A stretch of DNA of 64,000 bases from Pogona vitticeps (GCF_051106095.1 NC_135785.1:92793001-92857000), one strand, 5' to 3'. Shown: positions 34,373 through 49,400, numbered from the stretch's first letter. The notes: a model not told the origin generated them from the sequence alone. Made by a program: numbers and translations.

Positions 34373-34408
34373 CTAGTTCCATATATGATGTTTGCAGTAT
34401 TCAATGGC
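34373..34408 (-). CDS. PSAP: PSAP last coding exon (11 codons and stop)
   Basis: CCCCACAG acceptor above 34408 (in a C-rich tract); encodes [11 protein letters not shown] then TAG at 34373-34375. Human ends AVEHCKRHVWN. Completes the last cysteine pair of the C-terminal SAP-A domain. Confidence 0.94.
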   Translation of the reverse strand, partial: AIEYCKHHIWN

Positions 34409-35596
34409 CTGTGGGGTGGGGGAAATAAGAGAGACCCATTAAAACACACACACACAACTGATACTTAAAATGCTGACATGCTTGGAGACTCCAATTGTTC
34501 CTGAATTTCAAAATAAGTTGTCAACTAATTCAAAAGTGTTACCGTCCATTAATCTTGCTTTTATTTCAGTTTAAATAAAATCTGTATGTCCATGATCCAG
34601 CCAGGAAGATTTATGCATGGAAACAAGTGTTTGTAAGTGATGCTAATAACAGATGTGGGTCTGGATGTGCACAACAGTGCTTGTTGATTGCCTCCGTGAA
34701 CTAGGTAGATGTGTCTCATGGTTTGGAGATAGAACTATATTCTCATCATAGGACTTGTAGATCTTTATGCCCAACTGCATAACCATGATCCTTGTGTTAG
34801 GTCTGGTACCAGTTTATTAATATTGTAAGAGCACTTAGGATTAGAGTTGGGCACAAACTAGAAAAAGGGTGATTTGTAGTTCGTACCTGCCCACGAACCG
34901 CAAAATTTCTTAACTTTTTTTTAAAAAAAAACACATGAACCAGTACATTTTTTAAACAAACATGCCTGAGGTTAGGGGAAACTAACCCCCATCCCCTCTG
35001 CCCCCTTTCCCTCTGCCACTGTTGCCTCCCTCTCTTGTGCCGCCGCTTCCTCCTCCTGCACCATCATCACGATCTTTAGAGACAGCTTCCCTTCTGGGAG
35101 CTTGGCCTGCTGTCTCTGATGATGGCAGCGACAGAGAAGGAAGAAGAGGAAGAGATGGCAGCATAAGATAGAGGGGCGAAGGGGGCAGGATGGAGGGCAG
35201 GGGGGCAAATGAACCAGGAAGTTCATTAAATTACTAAAAAGAGGTTTGTTGATTTAGTTCATTTTGGTTCATTGGTTTTGACAAACCCAAACTGACCCAA
35301 ACCAACAAACCAGCAATTTTTGACAAACTTCCTGGTTCATTGTTTGGTTCATGCCCATCTCTATTTAGGATGCATCTGGACTTCAAGGGGAATGCCAGAG
35401 ATGAAGCCTGGGAATCAAACTTGCAAGCTAGACCCAGGCTTACCTTCCAGTTACTAATCCGATAACAAAATGCTGTAAATGCAAGATTCATGACAAATAG
35501 ATTTTTTTCCAACACCTGATGGAGCATTTCTTTTAGAAATCCCCCAATTGTCATCTTCTTCTTCTTCAGATTTGGGTTATTTATAGCATTTGCTAT

Positions 35597-35655
<59 letters not shown>

Positions 35656-38600
35656 TTCATTCATTCATTTATTCATTCATTCGTTCATTCATTCATTCAT
35701 TCATTCATTCATTCATTCATTCATTCTTGTAGCACTTTCTGACTAAAGAAAGGAAAGCATCGCCTGAGGATGATTGCAACCAATTCCCCGGCAGATGAAA
35801 GGGTTGTCGAAAGGAAATTGCTCTCATTAAAGCAAGCCTTCCTGGCGCGATGGGGCCTGTGCCTTTGCGGTCATATCCTCACCCCTTACTTCTGTTTGAA
35901 AACCATGATACCACAGTCCCACCCTTGTATGTGCTGGAAACCGTGGGTAGTGTTCCCTATCTGAATAGTCAGTACCCGCTCTCAACATTTGGACAATGCC
36001 TCCTTGCTTACCTGGCACTGGGCAGCACTCTCCATGTTCTTGCACCAGTAGCTAGGGCCCCAGGCGCAGGCTTCCATGCCCACAAGATGGGATCCAGGAC
36101 AGGCTCCCAGCTTCTGTATGGTGAAGAGCAGGCCGTTACCCCCTTTTGCATAGAAAGAGGTCTTTTTCTTTGATCCTGGGGCCACACATCCTTGGGGCAA
36201 ATTATGTTGGGGGAGAGCCAAAAACAGACACTGCTCCCCCACTGTGCATGAGTGCGCGTGCGCGCGCGCACAGATGCGATGTCTCCTGACTGACTGCCTC
36301 TTCCTCCCACCCAGCAGGCTGCCACAAGTGGAGTAGGCTCTGTCTACCAGAAGTCTGAATTGTTTGCTTGCAGAGCCTCATGGCACAGTGGTTAAACCGC
36401 TGTACTGCAGCCAAAACTGTGCTCATGACCTGGGGTTCAATCCCAGGTAGCGGCTCAAGGTTGACTCAGTAAAATGAGGTCAGTAAAATGAGTGCCCAGC
36501 TGGGGTGGTGGTGGTGGTGGCAATGTGTAGCCTGCATAATTAACTTGTAAACCGCCCAGAGAGTTCTTAAAGCGCTATGGGGCGGTATATAAGAAGCACA
36601 TTTTGCTCTGTTTTTGACCATAGCAGTAGGGTGACAGACTGCCCATTCCTCCTACCCTTACTGCTTCCCTCATTCCCAATTTCCCATCCTACTTCTTTGG
36701 CTTCATGGTGGTTTTTTTTCCAGATCTGTAAATACCGGTAGCAGTTTACCAGACCAGTTTTATAGACTCTGTTTTCTTGCATACAGAATAAGCAAATACT
36801 GTAGATTAGTCTTAAAGCAATCAGAACACAAGCTAGAGAGAGATTCTCTTCAAGGGTTTATAGTTCTACCAGAGAAAATGTATTTAACAGCTTTCCCAAC
36901 CAGCTCAAAACCTCAGAACAATTTTCAATTTTTTTGGCAGCACCATTAACTAGTTCCATGCTAAGGACCCCATAAGAATCAGTTTCACAGTCTTTAATTA
37001 TGGTGCGAGAGGCTGTGAGTCAACTTTCAAAGGAAAGCAAGAGTATTTGGACAAGAAAGTAACATGGTACAAAACAATGTTATAGATACTCAATATGAAG
37101 CTAAAACAAAGAGTAATAAGCAGGCAAGAGGAAAAAGTGTACTGCTTGTATATGGTCCTGTAGTGCCTGAAGTACTCTTTGGGCACTTTGTAATTTAATT
37201 GTTCAGGCTACACATTGCCCCTCCCCTCCGAGAGATGGGTACTCCATTTACTGAACTCAGATGGAAGGCTGAGTCAACCTCAACATTGTTTATGATAACA
37301 GGAGAAGACTGTCAGTTCACATTTACCTTCAGCCTTAAAAAACTATACAAGTCTATCTGTGGCTTCATAGGACAGAGATACCATGGAATCCTGTACATGT
37401 CTATTCAGAGGTAAGCACAAATCTGTTAAATGGTCACATTCCCAGTAAATATAGATAGGGTTACAGTCTAAATTGCTCAATAGATATGTCCCTCAAGTTG
37501 AAAACAGCTTTATGATGCAACTTACGGCACACACAAACGTTGGTTCCATGATCTGTATCAGGAGGCGGACAGCAGATGGCTCATATTGCGCCACCAGTTG
37601 ATCACACTGTAAAAAAACAACAGAACAATTAAAACACAGTGCTCTGCTGGGGATGATGGGAGCAAAGCAGTGGAATAATAGGTTAAAGCTTCTAGTAATC
37701 AAGGTATGAAATCATAAGAGTTTAGAAATATCCAACTGTGATGCCTTTCAGTTGTACTGAACTACAGCTCCCACCATTTCCAGCCACCATAGTCATGCTG
37801 GGTAGGATGACAGGAACTGACACACCAGGGATACAAAAAAATAAAATCCCCGTCTCGACCCCCAAAACCTCAATAGGTTTGCCGAAGCTGCACCTCTTTC
37901 AAAATTCCTGAGTTGGAAACTATACTTGTCTCAAAATTTACCTGGGTTTTTTTCTTTTCAAATTTATATATATATATATATAAAAACTGCCAGGTCAAGT
38001 ATTTTGGAAAAGAATAACAATACACTGACATATCTGTTCAGTAAATTATCAGTAATTTTATCTGAGTGCCTGTTTGTCTGTCTGTCTGTCAGTCAGTCAG
38101 TCTGATACACTGTATGCTGTCGTAAGTAGCTAATGCTACTATGCACTGGTTTCCTGTCTCCTTTTTTCTTTATAACGGATTAACATCCTTCCAGGAAGAA
38201 GCATGGAGAAAGAGTGGATACATACTCACAAGATCCTTTGTCCCTCTAAGATATACATTAAATAAAATCACACTTCCATAAAAGAACCATAATGAGGGAA
38301 GAAAGTTCCATCTGCCACAGCTGTATTTCATACTAAATTCATGAAGGTACTGTTCCTTTTCCTCTTGCTCACAGGGTAAGCACAACCATATGTGCAGCAC
38401 AAAAGTATACGAATTGTCAAAATCTTGCCCACCAAGCCTAACATGAAGAGGAGAGAGAATACTGATCTCCCATAGTGCTGTGCTCTACCCTCACAACCTC
38501 CACAACTCTTAAGCAAACTGTCTTCTACAGTTGTGACTCAATGCACTTACTGGATACACCAAAGCTTCCGGGAGCAATTGGCAGCCCTTAACAAGCATGG

Positions 38601-41600
38601 ATCCAATCTGTGCCTGTGTTGTGTTCTTCCCCAGTTCGTCACCAAAGTATTTAATGACAATCGTACACACATGGCAGAATTCACTTTCATTGTATTTTGG
38701 GAGTTGCTCAAGAGCGGCAGTCTCTGACAGGAAAGAGAAAGAACAGATGGACTGTTAAGAGGTTTGTAGACAGGAAGCCAAATCCTGACCATGCAGTTCC
38801 AAGTACAGTTCTTCCTTTTCTGCCACTTGCACAAGAGAAATCCAGTAACCACAACCACCACAAGGAAGAATCTCCCTGGTCTTCAAGGGGCTAATCTCTG
38901 GCACATGTAATTATAGGTTGGCGAATACTGGGGCTCTGCCTGTGGAGCCCTTATGCTCCAAGTTTGTGAGGATTATACCTTTTATTTTACAGTATTATGT
39001 TAAATGTATTCTATTATTTATTTCTATTCATTTTGGAGCCTAAAGATTTCTAAGGCTGTGGTCACACAGGCAATTTGAATGGATTTCTGTTCGGACTTCT
39101 TAAAAATTATGTTGAAGTCGCATGGTATTTCAACCGGTGGCTACATTCACATGCACTACATGGAAATTTGTTTATTTCTGGTGATTTAAATCAGTTTTGG
39201 CATCTTCAGTGCTGAAATCGACTCATTTCCACAAAACCTCATTGAACTGAATCAGTTTTCAATGCGAAGTATCAAGGTCTCTGCCAGCTAGTTGAAAATA
39301 GCTCACTTTGCAGCCCGTATAAATTAATTTCACATTTGCAATGTGTGAACAATAAAATCTGATTTAAATGATGCTTACATGCGGTTCTTTTTGCCAGTGT
39401 GACCGCAGCCTCAGATAGATTGCAACAATATTTGAAACCATCAATTAAAGGATCGTAATCATTTAAAAAGCAAAACAAACTGGAACATGACTATAGTAGA
39501 ATGACCAAATAATTTTTTTAAAAAATTAGCAAGGGCAAACTATAACATCCACCTGTGGAAAAGAAGGATAAGTATGCATGCAATCTAGTGGTTATCTAGG
39601 TTAGCAAGTTGGACCAGGATTTGAGAAGTCCACGTTCAAATCCCCACTGAGCCAGGAAACTCACTGGCTGACTTTGAGACAGTCAGAGTTACTCTCTTAA
39701 ACTTAGTTACTACAAAGCATGGTTATGAGAGTGAAGTAGGAAAGAGGAATGCCATGCGTACTACCTTGGGCTCACTGGAAGGAAGGGGGAGAGGGATTCA
39801 GATGAAGTAACTAGTGGCTAACCAAGGCTAACAAAGTAGGCAATGACCAAGGATCACTGAGAAGAGTGTTCCACCACCATAGAGTACCACCACCAAGAAG
39901 ATCCCATGTCTGGTCACCTAAAAAGGTCAGAAGATCTTTGACAAAAATGTTAACTGACAAGTTGTCACAACCTTATCACTGATCTTTACCAATCTGAGAA
40001 ACTTTTTCAACTGAGGGTAAAAATCCCTCAAGTTTATGGATCAAAATATAAAGACACACCCTTGTAAAGTCTTTTTCCCCCCCAGATCTTTGAATGTAAT
40101 GTCACAAGCAACACAACCTACCAGCATTCAAAGAGATATCTTTGGGGCAACATCTGAGAATGATGCACACAGATTCGGGTTTAGTTGCATCCAAAAGCAT
40201 AACAACAACAGCCATTCCATAGGAGTTTACAAAGTCCTTGCACTGGTCTAGGACCTCAGGAGGCAGCAAATAGCAGATGTTCTTCATCTGATGGACTATC
40301 TCCTCCTGAAACAGAAAGGCAGGTCAGAAAGGCGGGGGGGGAGAGACTTTGACCACAATGTTTTGCGCCAAGAACCACAGGAAAAAGAAGTAGGACTATT
40401 AGTGAGGTTCCTAAGTCAGTTATTTCTTCATTTTTGTTTATTCATTTAATTTTTATCTTGTTTTTCTCCTCTTGTGGAGACCCAAGGAAGCTTATAAAAA
40501 TATTTTTATGATCACAAATAATTAACATATTAGTTAAAAATTAAAAACTATAACATACAAATATTTTATAATGTTAGTTAAAAATATAAAACAAAGTTTT
40601 CAAAGCCAACTAAATTGCCCCCTCTCAAATGCCTATTGAGACTCACCCCAAAGTTTCTCTTAAAAAAGCAGGTTTTTTTAAATTAAACAGTTTTATTACA
40701 AAATGTATTAAGAAAAATAATGAGGACGACAACTATCATGTCTAGCACATTTTAAAAAAAATTCTAGTACACTGATTTAGCTGTCTATTCAATTGTCAAT
40801 ATGCACACACATTAAGCCAAACATACCCGTATTTTTCGCTCCATAAGACGCACCTCTCCATAAGACGCACCAAATTTTTAGGCGAAGAAAACAGGAAAAA
40901 ATAATCTGGGAATTTTGTTCCATAAGACGCATACACTTTTCCCCCAATGTTTTTTTGGAAAAAAAGTGCGTCTTATGGTGCGAAAAATACGGTAACTAGC
41001 TTCTTTCTGTAGCCTCACTCACTTCTGTAACGTTGTTCTCCACCAGATTCTCTGCTGCTTGTATCACTTTCTTGCAGATGCCACACAACAGAGCAGGCTT
41101 TTCTGCATTTGAAGTTTTCTGCAAGATGTTTGGGGGGGAGAGAGTATACAAACAAACTTTATAATATGACAAACAAAGGTAACATTAAAATCCTGTTTAA
41201 TACAGATTAATCAAAAAGAAACTTTTCACAGTAAAGGCCACATCCTTTTGCACATTTTTAGTGATAATTATCAAAGTGTTCAGAGATTTCTGTCTATTCA
41301 GGAAGCATTGCCCTCACTCTGAACTGACTTTATGTGCCCTCAGTAACATCAGAACAAAGCCAAACCTCATCACAGACTTATAGTACAATGATATCATGCT
41401 GGAGCCACTCACATAAATGGCTTTGTCCATGTAGGCAAATATCATTAGCTACTTAGGTTTGTAATGTTTACTTTGAGATGCTGGATGGCTATGGCTGTTC
41501 ATGTGATTAATCCAGGGAAATAATCCAGGGAAATAAGATTCAATAAATGCAAGGAAAATACCATATCAAAGTGGCAGCTTAGCAGAATGGAAAACAGAAG

Positions 41601-41783
41601 GATTTTATCTAAGAACAGTTTTGTTTTACACTCCCAAAAAGCACTGTTTTCATTGCAGAAAGATTTTTTAAAAAAATTGGGGTACGCCTGCTATTTATAT
41701 TGAAAACAAGCTACAGTTAACTTCAAAATGCCTTTCCTTGCTCAAGGGTTATGTGATGGATTGTTTTCACACCAGACTCCATT

Positions 41784-41815
<32 letters not shown>

Positions 41816-44800
41816 GGTGCTCTTATGAACAGAACTTTAAAAGACTGACAACTCACAATGGAGCTGATTCTGGATCTCTTCTTAAGCAGATTGCTTAAAC
41901 CAATGTCAAAGATAATTTAGAAAGCAGAATCAGAGGATTAAACACATGTTTCAATCTGTCCCATTGAAATCAACATAATTGAAGAGAACTTAAACTTAGG
42001 TTAGCTCTTGATGCGAACCATATAGCATGCAGCACCACAAAGCTCCTCCCAGATCCTTCTCAAACCACTGGCTGAAATCCTGTTGCTTAGCATAGTAAAT
42101 TGCAGATAAGAGTCGGCACAATGAATCAGCAGAAATTTGGTGAGTAAGCTCACAGTACACACACACACCCTGAAAGTGACCAGGTAGTGTGATTTTGGCC
42201 TAAAACAAGGCATGCCCCCCACATGTTGTTTTTGAGAGGAACTTGTTTTTAAAAAGGTATATCATCCTGTCTATTTTTGTAGGGTCTAAGGGGCTTGTGG
42301 GTGGATGGGAAATGAAGCAGACAGGACCTCAACCCATCAAGGTCTAAACCATACGTATTAAATTTTAAAGGTCATCTCAAAGAGTCTCATATGCTTACAC
42401 TGAAATAAATAGAAATATGTTAGTATAAGGGATGTCTTGTGGGCCCCATCCCCCTTCTGGGGAAATTCGACAATTATCAAAAGCTGAATTTTGTATTTTC
42501 CAAGATGGAAGGTTCCTTGGAATCTATGTTTGCTACCCAAAAGCTCCAGGACAGTCCAACTTGCAAAATAAAATTATCACATCACAACATCTGCTCAAAC
42601 CAAATTCAACCACCTTCCACGTTCCCTCTTGAATATGACTAAGATCAGGTTCATAGTTACAGAGGGATTAATGGAGGCCCAGCCACACAGGGTGTCCACA
42701 GTGTTGTTGTTGTTGTTTTTTTTTTTTTTTTTGGATGGGAGCAAAGCAGCATTATTGACTTTGTAGTGGGGGATAGGCAACTTACTTAACATGTATCATG
42801 CTGCACCTACTTTTCATTTAACATACAGTACTTGCTGGAGTTGCCCTCATTCGCAAGTTGCACTACCCTCATTATCCTGAAGTCGACCCAGCCCATACCT
42901 TCTGAATAGAAGACTGGCATAATCTCCTCTACTACCTAGCCTGCTGGAGGTATGTGCTTGTTCTCTGCTTCCAACCTCTAGAATAGATGGTCCTAATAAA
43001 GATATTGCCATAATAAGACTTTTGGGAGCCTTTTGTTATAGCCAGCAGAGATACTTCCACTTTTTCTGTGAACAATCTTATCAAAATTCTTAACATTGCC
43101 ATATTTCACACACACACACGGGAAGTCTGCAAGACTGCAGCTCAGCAATAAAGTAAATGTTTCACATGCGAAAAGTTACACGTTTAACCGTAGGTATTTC
43201 CAGGTAGGTATGGAAAAGGCTCCTTACTGAAAACCTGCAGAGCAGATGCCAGCCAGCATATTGGCTGACCATACTGTGATGGATAGACCTGGATTTTTAG
43301 TCAGTATAAGGTAGTTTGCTATATTCTTATGAAGGCTTAAAAATCTTGGATTTTGTTTGAATTGACATTCATTGTTCTCCCCACCCCTGACATGAAGAAC
43401 ACAGTCCTACATGTTTTTCTGTGTATACATATCAAAACCTACTTTGCTTTCCTTGAAATGCCTTTGGTTCTTTGTTCAAACAGGAAGCTACAGTTTCTTT
43501 ACAGATTTGGCTTTAGGCAAAATCCACTGACAGATATTTTATACTGCAGCTCTGTCCTTTCCACGGCAGAGCAGCAGGGAGCGCCATTACCCTTACCTCT
43601 ACAGACTCAGGTGTATAGGAGTCAAGAAGGTTGCCGGCTGGTACCAAGCTATGGAAAAGCTCAGATGGTTCAGAGTTACAGAGTCTAGCTTCAGTACAAG
43701 TGTTGCTTGGTGGCTAGAAGAATAGAAAAACCCATTAGAGACCAACTCCTCTTACTACCAAAACTGAATACAGTGACAATTTGTTATCAGGGGTTTTCTT
43801 TTCTTGGCAGAGGGGAGCCAGGTAGTCTGGCATGATACTCAATAGATGTGTCAAGCATGAATTCTGAATGTGTGCACTTCTTTACATATCCCTTAAAGTA
43901 GAGATGAGTGCAAAGGGGCAGCTAGGGCTGGCCCTCAAAAGCGGTCCAAGACCTGGTAAACTTTGGGGTCCAGATGACCATTTGGAGAGCAGCAAATGAG
44001 GGGGACAATTGTGAGCAAGGTAGAACCTGCCATAGTCAGCACCACTGAGTCTAATGCCCTTTCTCCACATTTTAAAAATACTTTAAAAAAACAAACAAAC
44101 TAGAGGACAGCCTGCCAGTCATACACTTGACATAAGCTCATGTCAATTCCTAAGTTTTAAAATGTATTTTCTGAAGAATCGCAATACTGAAAGGTGATTC
44201 TCAAAGGTTTTTTTAGGGCTAGGTTTCCCCAATATCAGCTAGAAACATTTGTAAACCACTGAAAATAATAATAATTATGGGCTTAAACTATTCTGTGTTT
44301 TGAAATAATGATAAGGTCTTGTGGGTCTCTCAGTATGAAACAAAGCAACAGTGAAGTATTTCTATAGGTTCACCTCTCCAACAGCTACAAATAACAGGAA
44401 TGATACACTCAGGCTTCTATCCTTAGGCTCCCTTGAGTCAGGCAGAACCGACCCAGCTCATAAATACTCAGGAAGACATGGTTCAGGAATGAAAAGTTAA
44501 AGCACTATAAGGCAACATTATCACATACCTGATCCTGTTAATCAGCAACGAAGCCATTATGAAAAAACAAAAACAAGAGTTAAGATCATGGGAAAAGAAC
44601 ACAAAGAACAAATTAAATAGACTGAATTAGATAAATAACCAAATTCACCTGCCAGAGGAATCAGCTCTATTACTTTTTCCTAGCAATGTCAGATTTACAC
44701 ATTCTAGTTTCTTTAATATGCATTCTCAAGGCACAACTCTTCATTACACTGAATTTGGTTTCTGCATTACACTAACAATGTCTAATGGCACATGTATGTT

Positions 44801-46347
44801 GGCCTGATGGTCAGCAACTGGACTCTGTCGGGCCAAATGTGGCATATAAAGGGGGGCAGGAATCAGCAGGCCAGCTCCTTCTTTACTCAGGATACATCTG
44901 AGAAAGAAGGACTTGCCCATAAATCCCATCATATTGTGAGTTCATTTAAATTCTTTGATGCTTTTGCTACTCTGGATTCTTACATGGAATTCTTTTTTTT
45001 TTTTTTTACTTTAATAACTGAAATTGTGCACACTGGCAGGGGGAGGATAATTGTAACTTCCAGATCAGAGACAGAAGCTGTCATTTCTTTCTCCTAGGTA
45101 GTTAAATGTTAGTGAATACACATAAAATCAAGGGCTATGCAAGAGATTATCTGAAATATTCTCAATCTTGCTTCTTCACCCCACATCTAGAGGAGAAATA
45201 AAATATTATACACTTCTCTTATCCAGCCCCAGGCATCCAACCCTTCTTATACTTGTATTGCTACATTAATGACACCTTTTACAAATAATAACCTAAAGCC
45301 TAGACTATCTAATTCAGTCTTGTAGCATATTACAATGCTTCTTTCTTATCATGCAATTAACACTGAAATAACCACAGGACTGTGCTAGGAAAGGGCAAGA
45401 GGTTCACCCCTGCGGTCTGCTTACCAATATGTCTGCCATCAACTGCACAAACGCATGGGAATATTCAAAGACATACTTCTTGCACTACGGGAACAAAACA
45501 GTCCAAACCATTACTAACAGGTCAATTCACGACCATCACCAGCTCATTCATTCACACTTTGGAAAACTCCATTCAGACTGCAGACAGAGAACTCAAGAAG
45601 CTACACCCACTGTGTTTGGTATTGCTTGTTGCAGACTTTTTTTTAAAGTATGAAGGAGCCTAACCTGTGAGCATGAAGACAGGATACCTTAGTGTGTCCA
45701 TTTTTAGAGTGTTAGTAATTTAATCCCTAGAGGTTCTTTGCAATACTTATAGTCATTTTAGAATTTATGATCTCCATAAATACTGCCTAGCATTTTTAAC
45801 TATTATATTCAGCAATAAAAAGGAAATCTGGTACTATAACAAGCACAGAGAAAAGAGATGTAGAGATAGCAGTGTTCTTGTTTAAAATTTAAGAGTAATC
45901 ACATAAAATTCTGGGACTTTTAATCCAACACACCTGGGAGCATCAGGCTGGGGAGGGATAATCTAAAAGACATAGGTGCATAACCTCCTAAGCAGTCTGA
46001 CATGGACAGCACAATTATGTATATGGGAATTCTGCTGGTGAAACAGCAGGTGTGGGCAGCTTGAGAACTTCCATATGTTGTTGGATGGCAACTTGCACCA
46101 GCCTTACCTAGCCAACACCACAACAGGTGAAGAATGGTGGGAAATGAAGTCTAATACTATCTGGAGGATCCCAAGTTGCCCACTGCTGCTCTACACCAAA
46201 AGGGTCCAAAAGGTAGTGGCAGAAGAAGATACAACATCTGTCCAACTACTGTGTGATACTTGCACACAGCATTTGAGATATATCATTGTGTGGCTTTGTC
46301 TTTTTAGGAAGCAATGGCACAGGGGAGGATATACATATATACAGTAT

Positions 46348-46384
<37 letters not shown>

Positions 46385-46407
46385 CATATATATACATATA
46401 TGTGTGT

Positions 46408-46495
<88 letters not shown>

Positions 46496-49400
46496 CTATG
46501 CAGTTTAAAAACATATATCTGAATCAGGGTTGTGGAACCTGTGGTCTTCCAAATGCTGTTACATTCTAATTCCCATCAGCCCCACCCAACCTGGCTAAAC
46601 CATGAAAACAGTGCTTCAGAAGAAGTCATAATGTTGCAGAAAAGGGGCACTCCTCTACCAAAGTACACCACCATCCCTCTAGTACTGTCAGTTGTTGGAT
46701 AGGCTCAGTGGTTTATGTATTTGACTGCAGGGCCAGAGGTTGGGAGTTCAATTCCCCCCTGTGCCCCCTTGACAGGGGCTGGCCTCAATGATCCACAGGG
46801 TCCCTTCCATCTCAGCAGTTCTAAGAATATACCCGAGCTCTTCAGATGAAGAAGGTGATAACAGTCACCAAACATTGTATCTGTCGTGTCCCAATGAGAT
46901 CTTGCTCATATGAAATAAGATAGTTACCTCATCAACCAAGTCTGAGTCCAGAAGTTCACAGTGCTGTTTGGCATATACCTGTAAGGACTGGACAAAGAAG
47001 GGGCTGCTCTGTATATCCTCCTTCATCTCAGCAACCACCTCCTTACACTGTTGACAAGAGTTTTCTTCCTTCTACCAGAAAAAAAACAGGGGGGAGAACA
47101 AAGGGTTAATGCATCTGCCCCATGTTTAGAACACTAGAATCTCCACCCCCAAATAAAGGATCCTGGTGTGTGCTGCCATTTTTGCATATAGAGTTGGACA
47201 CTAGGAGCTTGAAACATTCCTTTACTGGCCTAGAACTTGTGGTCCTGTAAATGAAAGCTGACACTGTCGAGATTCTGAAGACTGGGTTGGATATAAAAAT
47301 GGGAAAGAATTGTGATTCAAGAAAAAAGTAAGTTTTCCAAGCTTTAGGTTGTACCAACAACATAAAACATTTAGGTATATGAGATACTTCCAAAATTGGA
47401 GAACTCCCCACCCTCCCAGTACTGCAGAATTGAGCCTTGACAGAGCCAAAGTTACTCAAAGGCCAACTCTGGTTTAATCCAGCAACAAGAACTGTATGGC
47501 CTTCTGGATATTGTTTGGCTGCAACTCCCATAATGCTTTTTCATTGCATAAGGTAGTTAAAGATGATCGTTGCATAAGGTAGTTAAAGCATCCATGTTTC
47601 TGTGTCTCTTCTGCATATCTGCCCTGTTCAATGCGGGTTAAGTTCAACTTCAAAGTTGGAAGAGGCTAGGTTGGCATCTTGTTTTCTCACTTCCAGTCAT
47701 ATCCACCCCCAGTGGTTTCCTCACCCGAGATTCATAATAGCCTTCATCTTGAGGGTAGAGGAGAAGAGGCACATTTACTAGGAAGGGAGCCAACACTTCA
47801 GCGAAGTCTGTCATTTTAGGTGTTTCCTCTGACGTTAACGGCCTTTTAAATTTCAGGGCTCCTTCAATGGTTTCACGATGACTGCTGCAAAGCCTGAAGG
47901 CACCACATGCGATATCAGGCTTATCCTAGAAAGAGAAGGACAGAGAGATACCATTTTGTGAGAGAGTATTTCAGTATTTAAAGAGTAGAAACAAAATCCA
48001 TTTGAAGATGCCTCTTTTTAGTTTGTCTGCTTTCTAAAGATCAACTTCGTATAACAAATTTACTCTCTCTCACACACACACAAAGTAATTGTTGTAACAG
48101 CTCACAAGTCAAATGCATATACATGCCTAACACAAAATATGTGAGGAAACCTAAGTGAAATAGCAAATTATTCATGGACTGAAAGGCTACAAGTTAACTC
48201 CAACAACTAGTGCCGGAGTTTGTTCTTCCTTTCTTCTTCCCTTCCCATTGTTTTCTCCATTTGGCAATTTGTCTTATAGATTATATAAGCCTGTGGGTAG
48301 GGAATGCCTTATTTTCTAGGAGTGTTTTAAATCAAAGAGAGAGATAAAAATCACTGGATACCTAAATATACTCAAAAGCAGATTGTTGTTGTTGTTTAGT
48401 CGTTAAGTCATGTCCAACTCTTCGTGACCCCATGGACCAGAGCACGCCAGGCCCTCCTGGCTTCCACTGCCTCCCAGAGTTGGGTCAAATTCATGTTGGT
48501 AGCTTCCATGACACTGTCCAACCATCTCAACCTCTGTCGTCCCCTTCTCCTCTTGCCTTCACACTTTCCCAACATCAGGGTCTTTTCTAGGGAGTCTTCT
48601 CATGAGATGGCCAAAGCATTGGAGCCTCAGCTTCAGGATCTGTCCTTCCAGTGAGCACTCAGGGTTGATTTCCTTTAGAATGGATAGGTTTGTTCTCCTT
48701 GCAGTCCATGGGGACTCTCAAGAGTCTCCTCCAGCACCACAATTCAAAAGCATCAATTCTTTGGCGGTCAGCCTTCTTTATGGTCCAGCTCTCACTTCCA
48801 TACATCGTTACTGGAAAAACCATAGCTTTGATTATGTGGACCTTTGCCAGCAAGGTGGTGTCTCTGCTTTTTAAGATGCTGTCTAGGTTTGTCATCGCTT
48901 CCCTCCCAAGAAGCAGGCATCTTTTAATTTCGTGGCTGTTGTCACCATCTGCAGTGATCTTGGAGCCCAGGAAAGTAAAATCTGTAACTGCCTCTAAGAT
49001 CTTCCCTTTCTATTTTCCAGGAGGTGATGAGATCAGTCGTCATGATCTTAGGTTGTTTTTTTTTTTGGATGTTGAGCTTCAGACCATTTTTTGCGCTCTC
49101 CTCTTTCACCCTCATTAAGAGGTTATTTCAATAAACAAGCCTTGTTGTACTCCTTTCCCAATTCTGAACCAATCAGTTGTTCCATATCGAGTTCTAACTG
49201 TTGCTTCCTGCCCCACATATAGATTTCTCAGGAGATGGACAAGGTGGTGAGGCACTCCCATTCCTTTCAGGACTTTCCATAGTTTGTTGTTGTCGATACG
49301 GTCAAGGGCTTTAGAGTAGTCAATGAAGCAGAAGTAGATGTTTTTCTGGAACTCTCTGGTCTCTAGTTCCTCTGCACCTTTGAAATCCAGCTTGTACTTC

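Larger units (their letters stand above)
41119..43596 (-). other. PSAP intron with minor repeats
   Basis: Contains (AC)n at 41785-41814, a relative of the 11215 repeat at 42065-42175, and a T-run at 42718-42732. No exon or RNA gene recognised. Confidence 0.45.

Noticed and set aside
24879-35727. CRISPR-like array in tandem repeats
   Set aside because: Units are 4 bp and have no spacers; these are (ATTT)n and (ATTC)n microsatellites in a vertebrate genome.
36365-36602. tRNA gene
   Set aside because: A/B boxes are present but the cloverleaf is incomplete and a L2-type tail follows; it is a SINE. The same holds at 39590, 46695, 51945 and 62768.
46191-46569. Several frames of Cys-Val or His-Thr repeats
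   Set aside because: Translation of the (AC)n/(GT)n microsatellite.
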